From an uncultured Candidatus Udaeobacter sp. (GTDB lineage Bacteria; Verrucomicrobiota; Verrucomicrobiia; Chthoniobacterales; UBA10450), in the NCBI GenBank assembly GCA_955652715.1, contig CATPBS010000182.1, positions 1-7,420 on the forward strand: a DNA stretch of 7,420 nt, given 5' to 3'. A program made the position numbers and the translations under genes. Positions 1 through 6,114 of this stretch are shown here, one piece after another. Positions within the stretch are counted from its first letter, which is position 1, and each line of letters opens with the position of its first letter. Under the pieces are notes generated by a model. It ran no database searches. It saw nothing but the letters and a program-made list of their open reading frames with translations, and was not told the DNA's origin.

Positions 1-2
1 AC

Positions 3-2387
3 GATAACCCTTCCCAGAGGTGGGAATTCATCTCCAGCAGCTTCGGCACGAATGCGATCGGAACACTCGTCGCCGACCCTACTGATCCGACGGGCAACAC
101 TCTTTACGCTGGCACCGGCGAGGCGAATGCTTCTGGTGATTCAGAAGCCGGTCTTGGCACCTGGAAATCGACCGACGGCGGAAATACGTGGACGCAGCTG
201 GCTGCGTTGATTGGTCCCATCACCACTTTCTCGCCCGGCGTTGGGACAAACGGAACATACGGGCCGGGCAATGCATTCCTGGGTCGTTCGATCAGCTCGA
301 TCATTGTTGACCCAACAAATCCGAGCCATCTTTACGTTTCGTCTGCAAAGGGAGTGCGTGGCGTGAGCTCCGTTACTGGCGGTGGAACTACAAATCCGCC
401 GACGCCGAGGCCGCCTTTCGGCCTCTTCGAATCGACCGACGGCGGCGCGACGTTTAGCTTCATCTGGGATGGCGGCGACGGTTGCCCCGGGACATGCAAT
501 GGGACCAACCCCAAAGCAACTATTCGCGGGGTCAACCACGTTGCGCTCGATCCGGGCTGGAACGGGACGACGAACAAGATACTCTACGGGGGCGCATTCG
601 GCCCGACTGGCGTTGCCGGTAGCGGCGGCGTTTGGCGCTCGACCGACGGCGGCGTGACTTGGGCTCAGATCAAGAGTGCGCTTGACGTCACGCCGAACAC
701 CGACCGCGCCGAATTCGCAGTGACATCAATCACGGGCGGATTCACGCGAATGTACGTCGGCGTCGGAAATGACGGGACAGATGCAGCGCGGTTCTACCGT
801 ACTGATGACGCCGCCGGAGCAGCGGTCTTTGCCGACATGACCACGTCACAGAACATCGACTACTGCGACGGTCAGTGCTGGTACGACAACGTAGTTTACT
901 CGCCGCCTGGCAAGCCCGGTGTGGTCTATCTCGGTGGTTCTTACTCCTACGGATCTTACGGCCTTTCAACAAATGGTCGCGCGTTTATCCGCTCGGCTGA
1001 TGCAGGTGCGTCGTTTACCGATATGACGTGGGATGCGACCACGAAGCCCTTACCACCAGGTCAGTGCTGCGCCACGGGTAACACAACAGCCGCAAACGGC
1101 CAGCATCCGGACTCGCACGCGATTGTAGAGGTCCCTGGCACGGATGTCGCGTTCTTTGGCGGGGACGGTGGCGTTACTCGCTCAAGTGGCGCCTTTGCTG
1201 ATATCTCCTCGCAATGCGCCACCCGCGGGATTAGCGGTGGAGACTTGACCCTCTGTCAGCAACTGCTATCGGCGGTACCGACACACCTCTTCAATCTTAA
1301 CAAGGGACTTTCGACCATCCAATTCCAGAGCCTTTCGGTTGCTCCCGACAACCCCAAGCATTTGCAGGGCGGCAATCAAGACAACGGCACTTTCGAGACG
1401 TACGGCTCGTCCGTCGTGTGGCCGCAGATAATCTACGGCGACGGCGGTCAGTCTGGCTTTGATGTTGGCAACTCGGCCCATCGGTTCAACACCTTCTTCT
1501 CGCGATACACCGACGCGAACTTTCAGAATGGCGATCCGAGCAAATGGGTCGTAATCTCTGCACCGCTGTTCCAAGATACGTCGCTGTTCTACAAACCAAT
1601 TATTGCTGATCCAGTCGTTTCGGGTACGATCTTCGTCGGCCTGCGTGGTATTTGGCGCACTCAAGATTGGGGCGGCAATCAAGCGTATCTCGAAGCCAAC
1701 TGCCCGGAATTCACCACGCCCGGAAACCAGCCCGGCTGCGGTGATTTCGTCATTCTCGGCGGACCGATCGGTCCGTCGAGCCCAAGTAGGCTAACTGGGG
1801 TTTTCTATGGGGCTGACCGAACGGGTGGTAACGTCGCGGCGGTCGAGCGGGCTCCGAGCGACACAGGGACGCTCTGGGCCGCGACCACGACCGGACGCGT
1901 GTTCATCTCAAAGAACGCAGATGCAGCTGCTGGATCCGTGACCTACACGCGGCTAGACACGCTGCCATCCGCAACTGCTGATCCCGGCCGCTTCGTCAGC
2001 GGGATCTTCGTGGATCCGTCGAACTCAAATCACGCATGGATCTCGTACTCGGGCTACAACTTCAACACGCCGACATTACCGGGCCATGTGTTTGAAGTGA
2101 CGTACAACCAGGGAGCGAATGATGCAACGTGGACGTCCCTCGATAATCCGGGCGGGACCCCGTTTCCGGATTTTCCTGCGACAGACATCGTTCGTGATTC
2201 GAACGGCGATCTCTACGTCTCAAATGACTTCGGTGTGATGATTCTGGCAAGTGGCTCGACCAGTTGGGCAACGGCTGGCACCGGACTTCCCATGGTGGAG
2301 GTTGCGGGTCTCACGATCGTGCCGAGTGCGCGAGTCCTATACGCGGCGACGCACGGGCGCAGCGCCTGGAAACTGACACTGCCGTAA
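3..2387 (+). CDS. Secreted BNR/Asp-box repeat beta-propeller protein (5' partial)
   Basis: The frame is open from the first complete codon, so the true start and any signal peptide lie outside the window; 794 residues are visible. The protein has repeated Asp boxes (S-x-D-x-G-x-x-W/F), the turn motif of sialidase-, sortilin/VPS10- and photosystem-assembly-type beta-propellers. Clear copies are STDGGNTW at residues 56-63, STDGGATF at 144-151, STDGGVTW at 213-220 and a weaker SADAGASF at 331-338. Strand patterns such as VADPTDPTGNTLYAGTGE, VDPTNPSHLYVSS and VDPSNSNHAWISYSG recur between them, and the last blade closes with LYAATHGRSAWKL. There are ten cysteines in five closely spaced pairs and many Gly/Thr/Asn residues, which fits an extracellular protein. 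No membrane helix or sorting signal is present at the C-terminus. Catalytic residues of a true sialidase cannot be recognised, so ligand and activity are unknown. An intrinsic terminator follows 14 bases after the stop. The fold call is firm; the function is open. Confidence 0.85.
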   Translation, partial: DNPSQRWEFISSSFGTNAIGTLVADPTDPTGNTLYAGTGEANASGDSEAGLGTWKSTDGGNTWTQLAALIGPITTFSPGVGTNGTYGPGNAFLGRSISSIIVDPTNPSHLYVSSAKGVRGVSSVTGGGTTNPPTPRPPFGLFESTDGGATFSFIWDGGDGCPGTCNGTNPKATIRGVNHVALDPGWNGTTNKILYGGAFGPTGVAGSGGVWRSTDGGVTWAQIKSALDVTPNTDRAEFAVTSITGGFTRMYVGVGNDGTDAARFYRTDDAAGAAVFADMTTSQNIDYCDGQCWYDNVVYSPPGKPGVVYLGGSYSYGSYGLSTNGRAFIRSADAGASFTDMTWDATTKPLPPGQCCATGNTTAANGQHPDSHAIVEVPGTDVAFFGGDGGVTRSSGAFADISSQCATRGISGGDLTLCQQLLSAVPTHLFNLNKGLSTIQFQSLSVAPDNPKHLQGGNQDNGTFETYGSSVVWPQIIYGDGGQSGFDVGNSAHRFNTFFSRYTDANFQNGDPSKWVVISAPLFQDTSLFYKPIIADPVVSGTIFVGLRGIWRTQDWGGNQAYLEANCPEFTTPGNQPGCGDFVILGGPIGPSSPSRLTGVFYGADRTGGNVAAVERAPSDTGTLWAATTTGRVFISKNADAAAGSVTYTRLDTLPSATADPGRFVSGIFVDPSNSNHAWISYSGYNFNTPTLPGHVFEVTYNQGANDATWTSLDNPGGTPFPDFPATDIVRDSNGDLYVSNDFGVMILASGSTSWATAGTGLPMVEVAGLTIVPSARVLYAATHGRSAWKLTLP
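168..652 (+). repeat. Three identical 14-bp Asp-box coding repeats
   Basis: The 14-mer TCGACCGACGGCGG occurs at 168-181, 432-445 and 639-652, each time in frame and encoding S-T-D-G-G plus part of the preceding or following codon set. The spacing is uneven (264 and 207 bp), matching propeller blades of different length. The flanking DNA is not repeated, so this marks a conserved protein motif with the same codons rather than a recent tandem duplication. Confidence 0.7.
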
Positions 2388-2401
2388 AGTTGGATTAATA
2401 T

Positions 2402-2439
2402 TGGGCGGGATAGTGAGAATCTATCCCGCCCATTTTTTT
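2402..2439 (+). terminator. Rho-independent terminator of the beta-propeller gene
   Basis: A perfect 12-bp stem (2402-2413 paired with 2421-2432; core GGGCGGGATA with TATCCCGCCC) closes a 7-base loop and is followed directly by seven T (2433-2439). It begins 14 bases after the TAA stop of the propeller gene. This is the only convincing intrinsic terminator in the window. It lies 6 bases before the ATG of the next gene. Confidence 0.92.
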
Positions 2440-2445
2440 GCGATC

Positions 2446-2847
2446 ATGTCGCCGTTTCCACAGTATCTGATTCCCGCCTGCGTTTCGTTATTGCTTGCCG
2501 GCACTGCATCGATCAATGCTTCGCCGCCGGGCTTCGTGGAGGGACACTTGAGAATTATTTCGCCCAAGGAAGTCGAGCTTGCGGATGAAACGCCATCTAA
2601 AATCACAGCGGAGAATTACGCCGAGTATCCGCTGATCATCTTGAGCCGTGACGGAAAAAAAGAAATCGCGCGTGTAACGGCGGACGAGAATGGAAAGTAT
2701 CGTGTCGCACTGCCACCTGGCGATTACATTCTAGATGTGCAAGGACGACCGCCTAAGGGCCACGTGCGGGCGAAACCACAGCTATTCACAATTGTTTCAA
2801 ACCAGACTGTCCGTGTCGATATGGATATCGATACCGGCATCCGTTGA
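2446..2847 (+). CDS. Small exported protein with carboxypeptidase-regulatory-like (beta-sandwich) domain
   Basis: The product has 133 residues. Residues 8-20 (LIPACVSLLLAGT) form a hydrophobic core typical of a Sec signal peptide, with possible cleavage after Ala25 (SINA-SPP). The n-region lacks a basic residue, which is unusual. The mature part contains YPLIILSRDGKKEIARVTADENGKYRVALPPGDYILDVQG (about residues 61-100, described by its key element G-K-Y-x-V-x-L-P-P-G-D-Y). That is the signature of CarboxypepD_reg/SpaA-like Ig-type sandwiches, which serve as accessory or adhesion modules. No enzyme domain is attached. I chose the ATG at 2446 because the frame's earlier TTG (2401) would put the terminator stem inside the coding region. 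No Shine-Dalgarno motif precedes the ATG. Where its promoter sits is unclear, since only 58 bp separate it from the upstream gene and most of that is terminator. Export and fold are inferred from sequence; the specific role is unknown. Confidence 0.7.
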   Translation: MSPFPQYLIPACVSLLLAGTASINASPPGFVEGHLRIISPKEVELADETPSKITAENYAEYPLIILSRDGKKEIARVTADENGKYRVALPPGDYILDVQGRPPKGHVRAKPQLFTIVSNQTVRVDMDIDTGIR

Positions 2848-2922
2848 GGCAGCCCAATTTCAGAACCGGAATTACCGTCTCAACTAATTCGTCGCGCGTG
2901 CTCAGCAGAAAAGCGCGCACGA

Positions 2923-2951
2923 TTGACAAAGCGCGCCTCTTGCGCTTGAGT
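2923..2951 (+). promoter_or_regulatory. Possible promoter for yebC
   Basis: A perfect -35 hexamer TTGACA (2923-2928) is followed after 17 bases by TTGAGT (2946-2951), which matches only three of six positions of a TATAAT -10 element. Its position, about 100 bp before the yebC start, is suitable, and no better candidate is seen in the gap. The weak -10 element makes this a tentative call. Confidence 0.25.
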
Positions 2952-2958
2952 AAGCGCA
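2941..2958. repeat. Perfect inverted repeat upstream of yebC
   Basis: TGCGCTT (2941-2947) and AAGCGCA (2952-2958) are exact reverse complements around a 4-base GAGT centre. There is no T-run after it, so it is not an intrinsic terminator. It overlaps the candidate -10 element, a location that would suit an operator or a 5'-leader hairpin. Chance occurrence cannot be excluded for a 7-bp arm. Confidence 0.4.
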
Positions 2959-3047
2959 GCAATTTCTCCTCGCCAGCCATTCTCTCGACGGGGTGTTGTT
3001 CGGAAATTCGCAGCTTTTCAATCAGCAATTGCACAGAATCCGCGCGT

Positions 3048-3803
3048 ATGTCGGGACATAGTAAGTGGTCGAAGGTCAAGCGGTTTAAGGGCGCGATCGA
3101 CGCGAAACGCGGCAAGATCTTCAGCAAATTGTCGAAGGTGATTACCATCGCGGCAAAAACTGGCGGAGGGGATCCGAGCGGCAACCCGCGTCTGCGCAGC
3201 GCGATCCAGGCCGCGCGAGCGCAAAGCATGCCCAGCGATAACATCGAGCGGGCAATCAAACGCGGCACGGGCGAGGGCAGGGACGGCGAACAATTCGACG
3301 AGATCGTTTACGAAGGCTACGCGCCCGGAGGCGTAGCGTTCATTGTCGAGACTGCTACCGACAACAAAAATCGCACAGGGGCGGAGATTCGCAGAATTTT
3401 CACTCAGAACAGCGGCAACCTCGCAGCGAGCGGGAGTGTGTCGTACATGTTCCACAGGAAAGGCCAGATCACCGTTCCGCGGTCGAGCATTGACGAGGAT
3501 CGTCTACTCGAGATCGCTTTGGAATCCGGCGCGGAGGAGTTGACAACCGAAGAGGATCAGTATGTTATTACCACTTCCCACGATCAGCTCGACGCCGTAG
3601 CTGAGACGCTCAAGAAAGCAGGCGTCACTACCGATGGGCAAAAATTTACGTTTATTCCCGATACTACAGTCGCGGTCAGGGACGAGACCGTGGCGCGGCA
3701 AGTGCTCCGATTATATGATGCGCTCGAAGAGGACGACGACGTGCAAAACGTCTATTCAAATCTAGATATTCCCGACGAATTGCTGGCCAAGTTGCCGGCT
3801 TAA
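3048..3803 (+). CDS. yebC: YebC/PmpR (TACO1) family regulator
   Basis: The 251-residue product matches the family from end to end in length and motifs. It has the N-terminal G-H-S-K-W (residues 3-7), DAKRGKIFSKLSK (18-30), GGGDPSGNPRLRSAIQAA (39-56), MPSDNIERAIKRG (61-73), YEGYAPGGVAFIVE (88-101), TDNKNRTGAEIRRIF (104-118), the GNLAASGSVSYMF segment (123-135) and the C-terminal acidic EEDDDVQNVYSN (227-238). These proteins have been described as DNA-binding transcription regulators. Relatives (mitochondrial TACO1, Bacillus YebC2) act on the ribosome to help translation, including at proline-rich stretches, so the molecular role here could be either. The start is fixed by the conserved MSGHSKW; the frame is open upstream to 2844 but that part has no family resemblance. 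No Shine-Dalgarno motif is seen. rho follows 65 bp downstream on the same strand with no terminator between. Confidence 0.95.
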   Translation: MSGHSKWSKVKRFKGAIDAKRGKIFSKLSKVITIAAKTGGGDPSGNPRLRSAIQAARAQSMPSDNIERAIKRGTGEGRDGEQFDEIVYEGYAPGGVAFIVETATDNKNRTGAEIRRIFTQNSGNLAASGSVSYMFHRKGQITVPRSSIDEDRLLEIALESGAEELTTEEDQYVITTSHDQLDAVAETLKKAGVTTDGQKFTFIPDTTVAVRDETVARQVLRLYDALEEDDDVQNVYSNLDIPDELLAKLPA

Positions 3804-3868
3804 AAAAGTATTTGCTTGCAGGCGAGCGTGTTAAGGCGCTGCCCCCACTGTAGCGAACAATCTACCCT

Positions 3869-5239
3869 ATGAACGAAGAAAATAAGAACCAGCCTGTGCC
3901 GCTGGAAACTGAGTCCGCTACGCCGGAGCAACGCCAGCATCGCTCGCGCCGTCGATTTCCGCGAAGACGTTACCGCGACCGCGGCGATCGATTCAGGCGC
4001 AATGATAACGAAGAGTCGCCAAATTCTTCTTCGACAAACGCTGATGTCGCTGGTCCGGATGTCGGTGTTGAGACTCTCGATCAACCCGCTTCAGGCGGCC
4101 GAGAAGCCGTCGAGACCGGCGAACAAGTTCAAACTGAGCCGGAATTTGGCGAAGGCATCATTGAAATTTCCGGCAAAGGCTTCGGCTTCCTGCGCGACCC
4201 GAAACGCAATTTTGTGCAGACGCCGCAGGACATCTTTGTCACGCCTGAAATTGTGCGCCGCTTCGCCTTGCGCGATGGCATGTGGATTTACGGTGAAACC
4301 CGGCGCGGCAGCCGTGGCCCGCAATTAGTCAAGCTACTAACGATCAATGGCGAAGAGCCGGCGAAATATCAAGGGCTCCGTCCATTTGAAGAATTGACCA
4401 CGATCAACCCCAATAAACGGATCAAGCTTGAGACGGTGCCGGACCGTTACACGACGCGGATCATGGATTTGATGACGCCACTGGGAATGGGCCAGCGCGG
4501 TCTGATCGTCGCGCCGCCACGCACAGGCAAAACCACGCTCCTGCATCATATCGCCGATGCGGTCACAAAGAATCATCCGGAAATGATCCTGATCATTCTT
4601 TTGGTCGATGAACGGCCGGAAGAAGTGACCGATTTTCGTCGTTCGCATCCAACAGCGGAGCTGATGGCCAGCTCTAATGATGCCGACATTAAGAGTCACA
4701 CGCGCATTTCGCAGCTGGCCATCGAACGCGCCAAGCGCTTAGTCGAAGCGGGAAAACATGTATTTATCCTGCTCGACTCCATCACGCGCACGGCTCGCGC
4801 GTTTAACAATGCCATGGGCGGCGGAGGTCGCACTATGAGCGGCGGTATCGACGCTCGCGCGATGGAAATTCCACGAAAAATTTTCGCAGCCGCGCGCAAC
4901 ACCGAAGAAGCCGGTTCTCTCACAATTGTCGCTACGGCGCTGATTGAAACGGGCAGCCGCATGGACGAGCTGATCTTTCAGGAATTTAAAGGCACCGGAA
5001 ACATGGAAATGGTGCTCGACCGAAAAATCAGCGACCAGAGAATTTATCCGGCGATCGACATCTTTCTCTCCGGTACACGCCGCGAGGAGCTGCTGTTGCA
5101 ACCGTGGGAATTGGAGAAAATCAATCTCATCCGGCGCGGTCTTGCCGGTCACAAGCCCGAGGAAGCTATTCAGCGTCTCTTGATGTTTGTAAAAAAATTC
5201 CCAACGAACACTGAAATGCTCAAGGGCATTCCCGGCTGA
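3869..5239 (+). CDS. rho: Transcription termination factor Rho
   Basis: The 456-residue product is a hexameric RNA-dependent ATPase that ends untranslated or damaged transcripts. Residues 1-92 are low-complexity: a basic patch (RSRRRFPRRRYRDRGDRFRR, about 25-44) followed by an acidic, Ser/Asn/Glu-rich stretch, in place of the usual helical Rho_N domain. The cold-shock-like RNA-binding domain follows (G-x-G-I-I-E-I and KGFGFLRD, about 94-155). The ATPase core has P-loop APPRTGKT (215-222), catalytic-glutamate motif VDERPEEV (246-253), Walker B ILLDSITR (300-307), Q-loop GGGGRTMSGGIDA (317-329), R-loop TGSRMDE (361-367) and FKGTGNME (373-380). Residues equivalent to the E. coli bicyclomycin contacts (Leu208, Arg212, Asp265, Ser266, Arg269, Lys336) are all kept. 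The ATG at 3869 lacks a Shine-Dalgarno motif. No terminator separates it from yebC, so joint transcription is plausible. A methyltransferase gene follows after 53 bp. Confidence 0.97.
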   Translation: MNEENKNQPVPLETESATPEQRQHRSRRRFPRRRYRDRGDRFRRNDNEESPNSSSTNADVAGPDVGVETLDQPASGGREAVETGEQVQTEPEFGEGIIEISGKGFGFLRDPKRNFVQTPQDIFVTPEIVRRFALRDGMWIYGETRRGSRGPQLVKLLTINGEEPAKYQGLRPFEELTTINPNKRIKLETVPDRYTTRIMDLMTPLGMGQRGLIVAPPRTGKTTLLHHIADAVTKNHPEMILIILLVDERPEEVTDFRRSHPTAELMASSNDADIKSHTRISQLAIERAKRLVEAGKHVFILLDSITRTARAFNNAMGGGGRTMSGGIDARAMEIPRKIFAAARNTEEAGSLTIVATALIETGSRMDELIFQEFKGTGNMEMVLDRKISDQRIYPAIDIFLSGTRREELLLQPWELEKINLIRRGLAGHKPEEAIQRLLMFVKKFPTNTEMLKGIPG

Positions 5240-5292
5240 TCCATTCACGGGCAATTATCTCTTAACGGCGCGGACACGGTTCATCTCGATTT

Positions 5293-6114
5293 TTGCGCAC
5301 TCGAAGGCTCTCTAAAAAGTTTTACCGAACGATCTTTGGGAGAACGCAGCGGCGATCGCGTGAGATTTCCGAACTAAGCACGTCTGCAATTCATCAAGCG
5401 GTGCTTCGCGCAATCGCGGCCGCTTTTCCAAGGCACGCCACTGGAGACCACCTCGACGTTGGCAGCGGGACTGGGGAATTATTGGGACTCGTTCGGGCGC
5501 ATTACCCCTTCCGCTCCTTTGCATGCGACTATACGGACAAGTTGGCCCAGGTTCCCGGTCTTAAGATTGACACCGTTGATTTAAACCGGGAGATGCTTCC
5601 GTACGGCGACAATCGCTTCGCGCTCGTAACCTGCATCGAAACAATCGAGCATCTTGAAAACTACCGCCAGGTGGTTCGCGAGATTTATCGTGTCCTCGAG
5701 CCCCGCGGCGTTGCCGTCTTTTCCACCCCAAACATTCTAAATCTGCGCTCCCGTTTGCGCTATCTGTCGTCTGGCTTTTACAACTTGTTTGGCCCTCTCG
5801 CGCCTGATGAATCCGATGTTCACAGCACACGTGGACACATTAATCCTGTGAGCTGGTTTTATCTGTCACACGCTCTTCTGAGCGCCGGATTCCGCGAGTT
5901 GAAAGTGACAATCGACAAGTATCAACGTCGGTCTCTTCTGATTTTTCCGCTCCTTATCGGCCCTGTTCGCGCCGCCAACTGGATCGTTTATCGCCGCGAC
6001 AAGAACACCTACGGAACGCTCGACGAAAGGAATGTTTGGGCTGTTCGAGCGATCAATTCGCCGAATCTACTGCTTGGGCGGACGTTGATTGTCGCAGCGG
6101 TGAAGCCTCCGTAA
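5293..6114 (+). CDS. Class I SAM-dependent methyltransferase
   Basis: The product has 273 residues. Motif I is HLDVGSGTGE (53-62), the SAM-binding glycine loop; an acidic residue at the end of strand 2 is Asp79 in CDYTDK. DLNREMLPYGDNRFALVTCIETIEHLEN (about 96-123) covers the region with the E-x-x-E-H-L motif. VLEPRGVAVFSTPN (134-147) is the strand 5 segment, and DVHSTRGHINPVSW (175-188) is the His-containing loop common in Methyltransf_11/23-type enzymes. A hydrophobic stretch at 214-233 (LLIFPLLIGPVRAANW) may contact the membrane. Such enzymes often accompany polysaccharide or lipid modification genes, but no such neighbours are visible and the substrate is unknown. The start is a TTG: an in-frame TAA lies at 5263-5265 and no ATG or GTG lies between. 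The next option, GTG at 5401, would remove the helix before motif I. Its last 62 bases overlap glnE on the other strand. Confidence 0.88.
   Translation: MRTRRLSKKFYRTIFGRTQRRSREISELSTSAIHQAVLRAIAAAFPRHATGDHLDVGSGTGELLGLVRAHYPFRSFACDYTDKLAQVPGLKIDTVDLNREMLPYGDNRFALVTCIETIEHLENYRQVVREIYRVLEPRGVAVFSTPNILNLRSRLRYLSSGFYNLFGPLAPDESDVHSTRGHINPVSWFYLSHALLSAGFRELKVTIDKYQRRSLLIFPLLIGPVRAANWIVYRRDKNTYGTLDERNVWAVRAINSPNLLLGRTLIVAAVKPP

Larger units (their letters stand above)
2848..3047. other. Intergenic region upstream of yebC
   Basis: These 200 bases hold the presumed control region of yebC. Visible elements are a perfect TTGACA (2923-2928), a repeated AAAGCGCGC (2910-2918 and 2928-2936) and an 18-base perfect hairpin (2941-2958). 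The plus-strand frame continuous with yebC is open here but reads as Ser/Arg/Thr-rich sequence without family similarity. The minus strand is also open and reads as a helical, Leu/Glu/Lys/Arg-rich peptide; that possibility is treated under findings. No RNA gene is recognised. Confidence 0.5.

Noticed and set aside
1266..1682. 138-codon minus-strand frame inside the propeller gene
   Set aside because: It lies wholly antisense to well-supported propeller coding sequence and shows no recognisable motif.
2401..2445. TTG at 2401 as start of the small secreted protein
   Set aside because: It would encode the terminator stem and T-run as protein, has no ribosome-binding site, and places the hydrophobic signal segment further from the N-terminus. 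The added Arg in the n-region is the only point in its favour.
2844..3047. N-terminal extension of YebC by 68 codons
   Set aside because: The frame is open, but the family begins at MSGHSKW (3048) and the extension is Ser/Arg-rich with no family resemblance.
3804..3868. Promoter directly before rho
   Set aside because: AACAAT (3856-3861) resembles a -10 box, but no -35 element lies at a suitable distance and the start codon would be only 7 bases away.
4337..5254. Minus-strand frames of 88-171 codons inside rho
   Set aside because: They are antisense to the strongly conserved Rho ATPase core, so their openness follows from its codon composition.
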